DNA of 64,000 bases from Riptortus pedestris (taxonomy: Eukaryota; Arthropoda; Insecta; Hemiptera; Alydidae), in the NCBI GenBank assembly GCA_019009955.1, contig CM032233.1, positions 129,748,501 to 129,812,500 of the forward strand, written 5' to 3'. This document shows, one piece after another, positions 32,735-44,689 of this stretch. Under the pieces are notes generated by a model. The model searched no databases. It was given only the letters and a program-made list of their open reading frames with translations, and was not told the DNA's origin. The position numbers were made by a program, and so were the translations under genes. Positions within the stretch are counted from its first letter, which is position 1. Each line of letters opens with the position of its first letter.

Positions 32735-32896
32735 AATGACTCTCTAATGGTTTTGGAATGGGAATCGATGAACCATACTTCTTTCTTATGCTGTTACTCT
32801 TGTGAGTTTGCCTCACGTTTGAAGGAAATGAACTTTTCAGGTTGTAATCATGATGCGATTACTATTAAATTTCTTCAAATATGCATTGATCCTTCC

Positions 32897-32939
<43 letters not shown>

Positions 32940-32967
32940 TCATACACACACGCACGCATACAGACAC

Positions 32968-33020
<53 letters not shown>

Positions 33021-33815
33021 CCCATATATGCTGGCCACAATTTTAATACCATTTAAACCGTTATAGATATTTCAAAATTGCAAAGGACCAAAGTTGTAGC
33101 TCTCATCCATATCTTTGCGATACGTCATTCATTAATACCCAAGAAAGTAGTTTTATCTTTAAAGCGTTCGCTTAGAGGCCTTTTCACCCCACATTTTTAA
33201 TACTAAAGCTGCAGCTTCTACACAAAAAGAAAGTTATTATTATTATTTTTTTTTTTGGTTTTCTTTAGTATTTAGCGATACAATCACCACGACCAGAGCC
33301 GTCTATGTCACAAGTACAGACTTGATGTCTACCACCTTCAAACATGAATTTTTTTTTCTTTTCTTTTTCTTTTTTTTTTTAGAAATTGCAGTTTTTACCC
33401 CCATTCAATAATAAAAAATTATTTAACAAGCGATAAAAACACTCTAGCAACTGCATTCAGCAATAATTTTCAGAGATTTCATGAATTAATCAAGACTTTT
33501 TAATGTAAATATTAAGCTTTCTTGAGTAAATCCTTCATTTTACAGTCACTTATGAACATTTCTCATAACAGTCAAAACCAAGAAAAAATTAATATTATTT
33601 TTATGGTTATTTCAACCATGAATTGAACATGATATATATATATATATACATAAAAGGGTCTGTGGCAAGGATCGATGAATATTTGAAGAAATTTATTAGT
33701 AATCGCATCACGATTACAACCTGAAAAGTTTATTTCCTTCAAACGTGAGGCTAACTAAGAGTAAGGGCTTAAGAAAGAATTACGGTTCATCGATTCCCAT
33801 GCCAAAACCATTAAG
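32735..33815. mobile_element. element or pair with ~170-bp inverted ends
   Basis: 32735-32900 and the reverse complement of 33640-33815 are clearly similar (for example GGGAATCGATGAACC and CCTCACGTTTGAAGGAAAT in both). The ends also recall the left end of HINE-like copies (TTCAAATATTCATCGATCCT). Between them lie (CA)n 32899-32957, (AT)n 32969-33016, and about 600 bases of unknown sequence. It is either one foldback element or two related ends in opposite directions. Confidence 0.65.
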
Positions 33816-33930
33816 CTAAACGTTACTTGATCCATAGCCTCATCGAATGTTAACGGAGATAGGACACCAGTCGCCTGGCGGCTGTTAAGGCGTGGGTAAA
33901 CCACAGCCCTCAATATGCTGGAAGTAAAAA

Positions 33931-33982
33931 GTCCGTCACGCAGGGGCTGCGTAAGCTAAGCAGATTTCCCACGTGAAGTTTT
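33931..33982 (-). repeat. HINE-like 3'-end fragment
   Basis: GTCCGTCACGCAGGGGCTGC through CAGATTTCCCACGTGAAGTT is the family hairpin end in minus sense. It runs straight into a Tc1-like MITE that lacks its left terminal repeat. Confidence 0.8.
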
Positions 33983-34566
33983 AGATTTAGTCTTATAATT
34001 TTGTTAAATACTTAATATATATGTATATTAATCTTTTTAATTAAAAAAATTGGTTAATCTATAGGTTATTTAAACAAAAACTGCCAAAAGTGAATCATTT
34101 TTATTGATTATTTACAAAAAAATACAAAATAAAAAAAAAAGATAAATTAACACATTTAAAAAAAAAAAATATTCTTCATTTTTATTACAGTGAATGGTAG
34201 ACTTCGCTACCCCAAGCGTTTCGGAAATGTAACGTAAGCTCCGGCCTTCCATCTATGTTTGAAAGACCCATTATTCTGGACCGAAATAAAAATAAAACAT
34301 TAATTAAAGAAAATGCTTGGTTAATAATTAAAGATGTTTAAATGTGCGAAAAACTACTTACAGTTTAGAACAGATCAACTTCACGACAAATAAATCTAAT
34401 CTGAGTTTTATCTAATTGTTTACTAATCCTGAAGGGATTAGTTCAATGGACTTAGACTCTACATTCTCTGTAATAACTAGAATATCCACATAAAGAAACA
34501 CTTTGCTGAAAATTAGCTTTTAATACGACAGATATGAAGTGTCCGGTTTTTTTTTGCGGTTGAGTG
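33983..34566 (-). mobile_element. Tc1/mariner-like MITE, copy 2, left end missing
   Basis: Matches copy 1 from TAGATTTAGTCTTATAATTT to the right terminal repeat GTGTCCGG ... GCGGTTGAGTG. The left ~27-bp terminal repeat is lost at a junction with a HINE-like end. The helix-turn-helix frame region is retained in minus sense. Confidence 0.82.
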
Positions 34567-35057
34567 TATATACACATATATATTTCGACTGGCATTATTG
34601 ATGTGTGTGACGGGTTTTCTCCCATTGGTATCTCTATTGATTTATCTAATATAGTAGAAGGGAGGAGGAGCAAAGCAATTTTGAGGGAGAGCGTAAACAA
34701 AGCACTTGAGGCCCGTAGCGGAGCTGTGGGGTTGCCACATCTGGACAGACGAATACCGATCCATTACTTCTCAAGGCCGTGACAAATCCTTGCGCTTGTT
34801 TTACAATACGGAAGTCCGTCACGCAGGGGACGCGTACACTGAGCTTATTTCCCATTCGCTGCTATATGAAGAGTTGATGATTTCAACTCAATATCCTAGT
34901 CTCTATTTCACCCGTCGTACAAAGACGGGAATCGGAATACCAGCTGGGTATGAGATATTCAGTGACTCATTAAATCAAAGTGAAAACCGTGTAAGTAGAA
35001 GTGTGAGGTGCTCTTAAAATGCAAATATCTCTATTAGTATTCGAGAAATACAAAAAA
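34567..35057. other. unidentified, higher-GC stretch
   Basis: More GC-rich than its surroundings, with short open frames (for example from 34706, starting MRPVAELWGCHIWTDEY). It contains AAGTCCGTCACGCAGGGGAC at 34811-34830, resembling a HINE-like hairpin end. No protein family is recognised. Confidence 0.35.
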
Positions 35058-35534
35058 GTCCGTCACGCAGGGATTGCGTTAACTAAGCAGATTTCCCACG
35101 TGCGCCACGTATTTGCATTTATCTCAAAACTTATAAGTTCAATGAGAACAATATTTGGTATTTAAGCTTAAAATAAAGTGCTTCATAACATAATAGAATA
35201 TTGTTAATATGAGATGAGTTGGAGTGGGGCTTTAGTGAAGGCTGAACACTAAAAAATGCAAATATCTCAGTAAATAATCAAGATAATGAACAAATGTACA
35301 TAACAACATTTATAGAACATTACATATGTAATACGCTTGGTTCTATACAATGTTTCGATCCGACGCATAATAACGGAGATATTAGGAATTTTAGAAATTC
35401 TCTTCCTCTAACCCCCCCCCCCCTGTCCGATTTCAGCCGTTAACGAACTTGATCTTTCTTTTTGTATAAAACGATTATATATCAAGTTGGGAAGCGATAA
35501 GACAAAAATTACGACCGCTAGAGCTGTAACAGAC

Positions 35535-35591
<57 letters not shown>

Positions 35592-36857
35592 TAAAATTGT
35601 AACCTCTGTCTGTACATTAATTTTTTCGCGAAATTTCACGATAACTTTTCGTTTCACATGTCATATACACCATATCTGCATTTTGTTTCTTTCGTGTATG
35701 TTTGTTTGTTTGTTTGTTTGTTACCTTTTCACACATAAACGGCTGAACCGAATTTTATGAAACTTGGTATGTATATTACTACTAACCCAACTTAGACTTT
35801 AGGCTATGTTAATATTCTCTGAGACGAACAGGAGTGGGGGTTATAAGGGAGGCCTGAAATTAAAAATAGTGATATTTCGTTTCCTATTGCATTTTTGGTA
35901 GTTATGCACATAACAAAAGTTGTTTAATTTGTTATTTAGAGTAACTTTTGTTATTTACACGTTTGTCATATACCTAAGTATAAAGGCGTTATACGCTAAA
36001 AATGATAGCGGAAGTCAACAATTTTATTTGGCTCAAAAGACTCCACCGAACTAAACCAAACTCGGTATGTGAATTAGCACTAACGTCTTCCTTATAGTAA
36101 GCTATTCTAACATTTCTAGGGACGGGCAGGAGTCGGGGTTATAAGGGAGGCCTGAAATTAAAAATAGTGATATTTCGTTTCCTATTGCATTTTTGGTAGT
36201 TATGCACATAACAAAAGTTGTTTAATTTGTTATTTAGAGAAACTTTTGTCATATACACTTTTGTCGTATACCTAATTATAAAGGCGTTATACGCCAAAAA
36301 GTGATAGCAGAAGTCAACAATTTTATTTGGCACAAAAGACACAACCGAACTAAACCGAACTCGGTATGTGAATTAGCACTAACGTCTTCCTTATAATAAG
36401 CCATACTAACATTTCTAGGGACGTGCAGGAGTGGGGGTTATAAGGGAGGCCTGAAATTAAAAATAGTGATATTTCGTTTCCTATTGAGTTTTCGGCAAAT
36501 ATGCACATAACAAAGTTAATTATTTTATTATTTAGAGAAATGCTCAACAATTCTTTGGAACTACAAGGTACCTCACCGGGAAAAATTAATTCAAATGTAT
36601 GTTAATATTTTGTGCTTAATAATTCAAATCTATGCATAATGCACAGGAAAGGGGAAATATGACAATATGGAGAACAGTGAAGTCTTACATAAAAAAATAA
36701 TTTTATTATTAACAAATCCACAGAAACGACGGGTATTTAAACTAAACACTGGGACGGGTAAACGTCAAAATATTGTGCAAAGTAAAGCCTTGCCAAAAAA
36801 ATACGATCATCATTCAGCCTCAAATGAATTCCCGAGCGAAGCCGGGTATCTGAGCTA

Positions 36858-36898
<41 letters not shown>

Positions 36899-37012
36899 AT
36901 TTTGAACGGACCTCATTTTCCTCATCTCCTGGGTAGGATCGATGAACATTTGAGGAAATTTTTCAAAACTCGCGCCACGAGTACAAACTCAATCTCTTAA
37001 GGGAAATCTGCT
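35058..37012 (-). mobile_element. HINE-like element split by a Helitron
   Basis: Begins GTCCGTCACGCAGGGATTGC (hairpin end, minus sense), with the GTGCGCCACGTATTTGCATT interior subtype. Its AT core (35535-35588 and 36860-36894) flanks the Helitron. It ends CTCTTAAGGGAAATCTGCT at 37012. The left-end palindrome is slightly shortened. Confidence 0.85.
35591..36858 (+). mobile_element. Helitron, near complete
   Basis: The 5' region AACCTCTGTCTGTACATTAA and GTTTGTTTGTTTGTTTGTTA match the Helitron at 27311. Three ~297-bp units start near 35830, 36127 and 36427. The 3' end has CCCGAGCGAAGCCGGG and then CTAG (36855-36858) before a T. A fragment frame near 36667-36855 matches that in the Helitron at 24377 but is not a known protein. 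Confidence 0.87.
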
Positions 37013-37169
37013 AAAAAGCATAGAACAACATTAATATGAAATTAAAGTTGCAATATCACTGGTTATATAAAATATTGCAATCAGATTCATAATATTTGAG
37101 AGATTTCGATTTTTTGCATTCACTGCCATTTCACCTCCCCCCTCTCTCACCATGTGTGTGTGTGTATAT

Positions 37170-37990
37170 ATGTGTGCGTATGAGTACATATGTGTACAAT
37201 TACTATGGATAATTTTGTATGTATATATATAATTTCCTTGTTTTGATTTGTACATTTTTTTAAATTATTATTTACGTCATTTATTTATTTTTTTAATATT
37301 TATCTTAAACCTAATGTGTATTTAAACTTGCTAATATTATAAATTTTATTTATTTTTATTCCTTTTATAACTTTTATTATTTTCTTTTATTTCATTTTTT
37401 TATATATATATATTTTTAAATTTAGACAAGATAGAGTATAATTTTTTATAATATTATCAAAATTTTAAAACAAATACATGGGTTGTACTTGTATTGTGTG
37501 TGTCATCTAAAAAATAAATTCCCTCTCTGAAGAGTTACTTCAGTGAGGAATGAAAAAATATATATATATATATATTAGAAAGATCCTCCGATCCTCGTTT
37601 TCTTCATCTCCTGGGTAGAAACTCCTCGTGCCATGTCTACAACCTAATGGGAAATCAGGTATAACGTTGCACAAGTCTTTTGGAAGTTCAAGAACCGCGA
37701 ATAAACAGACGATGTGATTATTAATATTAGACTAGTAGGAGTGGGGGTTTACTGAAAGCGTAAAACTAAAAAATCCAAATATCTCGGTTAATACTCATCA
37801 TACGGAAATTGTGTATAGAATAATATTTGTAGTAAATGTAATATGCAATAAGATTGATTCTATACAATTTTTCGATCCGACGTATAGTAACGGAAATATT
37901 TCGAATTTTAGAAAATCCTCCCCTCAAAACTCCCCCTCCCACAGGTCCGACTTCAGCCATTAACGAACTTAATCTTTCTTTTTATATAAA
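37170..37990. repeat. duplicated segment, copy 1
   Basis: From ATGAGTACATATGTGTACAA to the family interior near GAGTTTGGTAACGATC, this stretch matches 40298-41185 in order and with high identity. It combines a LINE-like 3' UTR end (AATAAATTCCCTCTCTGAAG) with an AT run and a degenerate HINE-like copy. Confidence 0.88.
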
Positions 37991-38045
37991 ACGACTAAAT
38001 ATCGAGTTTGGTAACGATCAAACAAAAACCGCTAGAGCGTTTACA

Positions 38046-38424
38046 GACATATATATATATATATTTATATATATATATATATTATATATATATTTATATA
38101 TATATATATATTATAAAATATATTATGTGGTGTGCTCATCTTTTCGGAGTTTTGGTCAATGTTGGTGAAATGAATCTTAGTTTATGCCGATATTGCGAGA
38201 AATCTTTATTTTCTCTTCTTCAGGGCTGTAAAATTACATGTACTACTTTATAATATTGCACATTGTTATTATATATTGTTATAAAAGGGTGTTTTTCTTA
38301 TTATTACTTACCAAGACTAAATATATCTATAAACTATTATACATTCTTATTACACTATGACTAGGGTTATAGTAACCTTCCTTGTTTTGTTTACATAGCA
38401 GGGTTACAGCCTTTTGTATGTTTT
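38046..38424. other. AT run and unrecognised sequence
   Basis: An interrupted AT run (38048-38115) forms the core of the preceding degenerate HINE-like copy. The remaining ~300 bases show no gene or known repeat. Confidence 0.5.
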
Positions 38425-38558
38425 AGCAGATTTCTCTTAGGGGAAATCAGCTATTGAGGTCGTACTCATGACGCGAGTTTCGAAAAATTTCTTCAAATGT
38501 CCATCGATTCTACCCAGGAGATGACGAAAATGAGGTCCATTCAAAATTTTTTTATATA

Positions 38559-38601
<43 letters not shown>

Positions 38602-39038
38602 CTGTTAACGCTCTAGCGGTCGCAATTTTTGTTTGATCGTTACCAAACTCGGAATTTAATCGTTTTATGTAAAAAGAAAGATCAAGTTCGTTAATGGCTG
38701 AAATCGGTCCAGTGGGAGGTGGGGTTAAGATGGGTGATTTTCGGAAAATTCGAAATATCTCCGTTATTATGCGTCGGATCGAAACATTGTATAGAATCAA
38801 TCTTATTAAAAATTAAATGTACTATAAATATTGTTCTATACATGTATTCCCTATCTTGAATATTAACCGAGATATTTGCATTTTTATTAAATTTGGGCCG
38901 GTAACGGATTTTTGAGTTTCCCGCCAAAACCTAGTTCGGCCCTTTGCCGTAAGTGTTGGGCTCTTGTATGGAGATTTCTCTATTGTATTACTTCACGTGG
39001 GAAATCTGCTTAGTTTACGCAGCCCCTGCGTGACGGAC
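38425..39038 (+). mobile_element. HINE-like element, full length (614 bp)
   Basis: A good reference copy. The left end is AGCAGATTTCTCTTAGGGGA, then GGTCGTACTCATGACGCG and GATGACGAAAATGAGGTCC. The core is (AT)n at about 38560-38597, followed by GTCTGTTAACGCTCTAGCGG. The interior has AATATCTCCGTTATTATGCG and TTGAATATTAACCGAGATAT. The right end is GGGAAATCTGCTTAGTTTAC then the hairpin ACGCAGCCCCTGCGT and GACGGAC. It is flanked by TTTT on the left and TTAT on the right. No coding sequence. Confidence 0.9.
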
Positions 39039-39404
39039 TTTTATATATTTATGGTATGGTGTATTTGTTTGTTAAACTATATTATAATTGTTGTACTGTA
39101 GTTCTTATATTATTTAACAATGGTTATTGCTATGCACTATTTCAATTATTGCTATGTTTTATTAAATCTATGTTATTGCCACTTATCACTATATTATTGC
39201 AACTTATATTATTTTACAATAATTATTGCTATGTACTATTACAATCATTGTCATGTTATTTTAAATTATAATTATTGTTGTGTTATGTTAAAGTTATTCC
39301 TATGTTGTATTTATGTTGCTATTTTTATTCTTATATTTATTATGTTATAACAACCTTTCCTGTGTGTTACTAAAATCATTGTTATGCCTATATTAAAGCT
39401 ATTC
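39039..39404. other. low-complexity ATT-rich sequence
   Basis: Irregular repeats of words such as ATTATTGCTATGT. Long frames here are artefacts of composition. Confidence 0.6.
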
Positions 39405-39770
39405 TTATGTTGCACTATTATTATTATTATTCTATTATGTATGATTATTCTATTATGTATCTACAGTATTATTATTCTATTATGTATCTACAGTATTATT
39501 ATTCTATTATGTATCTACAGTATTATTATTCTATTATGTATGATTATTCTATTATGTATCTACAGTATTATTATTCTATTATGTATCTACAGTATTATTA
39601 TTCTATTATGTATCTACAGTATTATTATTCTATTATGTATCTACAGTATTATTATTCTATTATGTATCTACAGTATTGTTATTCTATTATGTATCTACAG
39701 TATTATTATTCTATTATGTATCTACAGTATTATTATTCTATTATGTATCTACAGTATTATTATTCTATAA
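39405..39770. repeat. 27-bp minisatellite, arm 1 of an inverted pair
   Basis: The unit is TATTATTATTCTATTATGTA plus TCTACAG, about 11 tandem copies, with truncated units containing TATGATTATTCTATT. The same array occurs in reverse complement, shorter, at about 39990-40120. Confidence 0.95.
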
Positions 39771-39868
39771 TGATACAGATATTAATGCTGTTTGTAGTTA
39801 TATTATTATTAGACCCCATTCTTGATGTATTAAATCTATTAAGTTATAATATGTTACAGCTGTTATAG

Positions 39869-39912
<44 letters not shown>

Positions 39913-40135
39913 TTGTAATAATAATGATATGGGTATTTAATACAACAAGAAGGTGGCTCTAATAAAAATATAACTACAAACAGCATTAATAACTGTAACA
40001 TAATAGAATAATAATACTGTAGATACATAATAGAATAATAATACATAATAGAATAATAATACTGTAGATACATAATAGAATAATCATACATAATAGAATA
40101 ATAATAATAATAGTGCAACATAAGAATAGCTTTTG
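39771..40135. repeat. palindrome centre and arm 2
   Basis: After the AT run at 39871-39909, sequence complementary to arm 1 resumes: AACTACAAACAGCATTAATA here against TATTAATGCTGTTTGTAGTT near 39780, followed by about three reverse-complement 27-bp units and AGTGCAACATAAGAATAGCT. The arms therefore share the same order outward from an AT centre. Confidence 0.88.
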
Positions 40136-40220
40136 ATTGTTGTAATAATATTGTGTGTATGCTTGTGTATATAATATGATTGTGTGTGTGTGTGTGTGTG
40201 TGTGTATGTATATATATACA

Positions 40221-40294
<74 letters not shown>

Positions 40295-40297
40295 TAC
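40136..40297. repeat. compound (GT)n-(AT)n-(CA)n microsatellite
   Basis: (GT)n at about 40180-40205, AT at 40213-40258 and (CA)n at 40259-40291. The GT and CA tracts are complementary, so the whole can fold back. Confidence 0.93.
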
Positions 40298-40678
40298 CCA
40301 TGAGTACATATGTATACAATTACTATGGATAATTTTGTATGTATATATATATATTATTTCCTTGTTTTGATTTGTACATTTTTTTAAATTATTATTTACG
40401 TCATTTATTTATTTTTTTTACTATTTATCTTAAACCTAATGTGTATTTAAACTTGCTAATATTATAAATTTTATTTATTTTTATTCCTTTTATAGCTTTT
40501 ATTATTTTCTTTTATTTAATTTTTTTATATTATATATATTTTTAAATTTAAACAAGGTAGAGCATAATTTTGTATAATATTATCAAAATTGTAAAACAAA
40601 TACATGGGTTGTACTTGTATTGTGTGTGTCATCTAAAAAATAAATTCCCTCTCTGAAGAGTTACTTCAGTGAGGAATG

Positions 40679-40724
<46 letters not shown>

Positions 40725-41185
40725 ATATATATATATATATATATTAGAAAGATCCTCCGATCCTCGTTTTCTTCATCTCCTGGGTAGAAACTCCTCGTGC
40801 CATGTCTACTACCTAATGGGAAATCAGGTATAACGTTGCACAAGTCTTTTGGCAGTTCAAGAACCGCGAATAAACAGACGATGTGATTATTAATATGAGA
40901 CTAGTTGGAGTGGGGGGTTTTCTGAAAGCGTAAAACTAAAAAATCCAAATATCTCGGTCAATACTCATCATACGGAAATTGTGTATAGAATAATATTTGT
41001 AGTAAATTTAATTTACAGTAAGACTGTTTCTATACAATTTTTCGATCGTATAATACGTATAGTAACAGAGATATTTTGAATTTTCGAAATTTCCCCTTTA
41101 ACCCCCCCCCCTCCCCCAGGTTCGATTTCAGCAGTTAACAAACTTGTTCTTTGTTTTTACATGAATATCGAGTTTGGTAATGAAG
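40298..41185. repeat. duplicated segment, copy 2
   Basis: Second copy of 37170-37990, with a longer AT run (40681-40744). Shared words include GGTTGTACTTGTATTGTGTG and CAAGAACCGCGAATAAACAG. Confidence 0.88.
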
Positions 41186-41660
41186 GTAACGAATTAAGAA
41201 TAATCGCATTACAAGGATTTTTGTGATTCCATGGCACATTATTCAAGATCTGCTAAATACCCATGACTGGAAAAGGCAGATTTGGCTAAGCTTATTCAGT
41301 GGCTGAGCCTACGTGACCGTGTATATAGGGAGTGCTCTACAAGTAGCTGTTTGAGAGAGCCCTATTGATTTAGAGAGGGAGATAGGGGTCGTGAAATTTA
41401 ATCCGCCAAGCCTGTCAGAGAGCGAAATGGAGTGTATATTGATGAACAGGCAACTGTTGATATCTTCAAGAGCTTTTACGACAAAGCTTTCAATGAGTGG
41501 CAGATCTTACGGCCCAGGCAAGCCCTTGTGTCACGAACCAAACGCTTAAACCATGCAGTTACAACCATCGCGTGCTTTCGAAAGCTGCTATTAGCAGATT
41601 TCCCTAGGAGGAATTCACCTAAGAAGCTGTCCCGATGACGGGAGAGTACAAAATTTCTTC
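41186..41660. other. unidentified higher-GC stretch
   Basis: Short open frames, for example 41432-41638 starting MYIDEQATVDIFKSFYDKAF, look somewhat protein-like but match no family I know. Near 41593 AGCAGATTTCCCTAGGAGG resembles a HINE-like left end. It may be a relic of an unknown mobile element. Confidence 0.3.
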
Positions 41661-41698
41661 GAATCAGTCCGTCACGCATGGGCTACGCAAAAAAAAAA

Positions 41699-42172
41699 GT
41701 TCGTCACGCAGGGGCTGCGTTAACTAAGCAGATTTCCGACGTGCGCCAAGTATTTGTTTTTATCTCAAAACATAAAAGAGAACAATATTTGGTACTTGAG
41801 CTTCAAATGATGTACTTCATAACATAATAGAATATTTTTAATATGAGATGAGTAGGAGTGGAGGTTTACTGAAGACCCGAAACTAAAAAATAGAAATATC
41901 TATATGTTAATAATGAAGATAGTGAAAAAATATGCATAAAACATTTATAGAACATTACATTTGCAATAAGGTTGGTTCTATACGATTCTTCGATCCGACG
42001 CATAATAACGGAGATATATCGAATTTTCGAAATTCTCCCCCACTAAACCCCCCACCCTTCCCCTGGTCCGATTTCAGCCATTATTGAAGTTGATCTTTCT
42101 TTTTACATAAAACGACTAAATATCGAGTTTGGCAACGATTAAACAATAATTGCGACCGCTAGAGCGGTAACA

Positions 42173-42230
<58 letters not shown>

Positions 42231-42374
42231 TATATATTTATATACAGTTTTGAACGAACTTCATCTTCGTCATCGTGGCATTGGGATCTTCGTCAGTGAT
42301 GGACATTTGAGGAAATCATGTTTCAAAAATCGCGTCATGAGTACGACCTTTATAGCTGATTTTCCCAAAGGGAC
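41699..42374 (-). mobile_element. HINE-like element, near complete
   Basis: Begins GTTCGTCACGCAGGGGCTGC (hairpin end) with the GTGCGCCAAGTATTTG subtype. The core AT run is 42177-42226, followed by GAACTTCATCTTCGTCATCG. The left end CTGATTTTCCCAAAGGGA is degraded. A further hairpin-end fragment (CAGTCCGTCACGCATGGGCT) lies just left, at 41665. Confidence 0.8.
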
Positions 42375-42378
42375 CGTG

Positions 42379-42443
<65 letters not shown>

Positions 42444-42970
42444 GTGTTAACGTTCTAGCTGTCTCAATTTTTGTCTGACCTTTACCAAACTCGATATTTA
42501 AACGTTTTATGTAAAAACGAAGATCAAGTTCGTCAAGTGCTAAAATCTGACTAGGGGGTATTTCGCAACTTCTTAATATCTCCGCTATTATGTGTCGAAG
42601 AATTGTATAGCGCCAATCTTATTGCAAATTTAATGTTCAATAAATGTTGTTGTGCACGTTGTTTCACCATCTTGACATGAATTCGGTCTGGAGCATAGGG
42701 AAATTCAATATGGGAATGATTGAGAATTCAAAATATCTCGGATTCTATGAATCGAATTGAATAACGAATCTAATAATAATCAATGTTCTCGGAGTTTCTA
42801 TAACTACCGTTTTAAGGATCTCAGTCACTATAAATCTCAAGTCGGACCAATACTTTAGTTCCTGATTATATGAGGTTCTTAGAGAGTGAGATCATCAGAT
42901 AATCATATTCAATCCAGTGTGTGGGAAATCTGCTTAGTTAACGCAACAGCTTGCGTGGCTGACGTCCATA
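42375..42970 (+). mobile_element. HINE-like element, left end missing
   Basis: Begins in the AT core (42381-42438), continues GTGTGTTAACGTTCTAGCTG and the interior, and ends GTGGGAAATCTGCTTAGTTA with a decayed hairpin ACGCAACAGCTTGCGTGGCTGAC. It abuts the previous copy in opposite orientation. Confidence 0.7.
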
Positions 42971-43239
42971 CATACAAAATATCCAGTCCCTAACAAGGAG
43001 ATTAACTGAGGAAGGATAAGTGTCATTTATTTGTCGTAAACGCAAGACATTCAACTTCGCCACTTTTTGTGTTGCGCATATAAAAAGCTCCCCTTTCTTT
43101 GATTTTATTTAGAGTTTATTTATTTATGGAATCACATCAAAGGTGATTTGCCAAATTGGCCATGAACTACTAACATTCTCTGGCCAACCTTTCTTTGAAC
43201 TCTTCACTAAAGAGCTTATTCGTTAATGACAATACTAAT

Positions 43240-43985
43240 GACCTACTGACCTACTGACTACTGACTACTGACCTACTGATCTACTGACTACTGACTACTG
43301 ACCTACTGACCTACTGACTACTGACCTACTGACATACTGACCTACTGATCTACTGACTCCTGACCTACTGACTCCTGACATACTGACTCCTGACATACTG
43401 ACTCCTGACCTACTGACTCCTGACCTACTGACTCCTGACCTACTGACCCCTGACCTACTGACTCCTGACCTACTGACTCCTGACCTCCGGACCCCCCACC
43501 TACTGACTCCTGACCTACTGACTCCTGACCTACTGACTCCTGACCTACTGACTCCTGACCTACTGACTCCTGACCTACTGACTCCTGACCTACTGACTCC
43601 TGACCTACTGACTCCTGACCTACTGACTCCTGACCTACTGACTCCTGACCTACTGACTCCTGACCTACTGACTCCTGACCTACTGACTCCTGACCTACTG
43701 ACTCCTGACCTACTGACACCTGACCTACTGACTCCTGACCTACTGACTCCTGACTTACTGACTACTGAACTACTGACTCCTGGCCTACTGACTCCTGGCC
43801 TACTGACTCCTGGCCTACTGACTCCTGGCCTACTGACTCCTGGCCTACTGACTCCTGGCCTACTGACCTACTGACTACTGACTACTGACTACTGACCTAC
43901 TGACCTACTGTCTACTGACTACTGACTACTGACTACTGACCTACTGACTACTGACCTACTGGCTACCGACCTACTGACCTGACTA
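43240..43985. repeat. 15-bp minisatellite with variant blocks
   Basis: The central block repeats CTACTGACTCCTGAC more than 25 times. A later block uses CTGGC in place of CTGAC (about 43790-43865). Both edges have older mixed CTACTGAC / CTACTGACT units. The reverse strand gives a repeated SVGQE peptide, which is an artefact. Confidence 0.96.
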
Positions 43986-43989
43986 ATTC

Positions 43990-44430
43990 GGCTAGCGTGA
44001 AATTGGTATAGAGGCTCTTGTAACCTATTACTTTGTGAGATACATGCAAATACGTCCTATTGATCCACCCCCCTTCTTTAGTTTTTGGTCCGCTAAAATT
44101 TGAGTTATTAAAATATAAATTATTCTGATTCATTATAAATTGCAGTGCTATATATAGTAAATAGTTTGCAATAATGTTATAAAGTCGGTTATATTCAGAT
44201 ATATATCAGTAATTGTTCTTCTTTCCGGTGAAGAATATGCCCATCTATCTGTTCAGGTCTGAGTGGTTGGCAGACCTATTTGTTTACAATTCAGAAGCCG
44301 TTTCCGTTGGGAGCTTATTAAAATAAACTGAAACATTTTTTATTAGCGTTTGTTGTTACTTGCGGTGGTGTTAAGTGTTATTGTAAAACTTCAAATGAGA
44401 AATCTGTTTAGTTTACGCAGCCCCGTGATA
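43990..44430 (+). repeat. HINE-like right half, long subtype
   Basis: ATTATTCTGATTCATTATAA and GTTATATTCAGATATATATC are shared with copies at 26050 and 50150. The end GTTTACGCAGCCCCGTGATA has lost half of the hairpin. Confidence 0.65.
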
Positions 44431-44689
44431 GTACATAGTCAATTCAAGAACGTCAACATATCGGAGGAAATAAGATAATTTATACTACAATTAAAGAGTT
44501 CGATTCCGCACAACATCCGCTATCACACGTTGTGTGAATTCAGCGTCACATTATACAAATTAAAGAATCGAAATGCTCTTAATGTTTAAATGTATATTGG
44601 AAATAAATAACGAAGTTATTTTCTAATTAAAATAAATAACAATTGAGATGCGGAGGGGGCGGAGATTTGTTACCTCCCTAATCCAAATG

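Noticed and set aside
39384..39868. Frames of repeated IYSIIILLC, looking like a membrane protein
   Set aside because: They come from the 27-bp A/T-rich minisatellite; hydrophobic residues follow from the base composition.
41432..41638. Possible gene starting MYIDEQATVDIFKSF
   Set aside because: Only 68 residues, no family match and repeats on both sides; kept only as an unidentified stretch.
43342..43719. 125-residue frame of repeated SVGQE
   Set aside because: It is the reverse strand of the 15-bp minisatellite. The frame exists only because the unit length is divisible by three.
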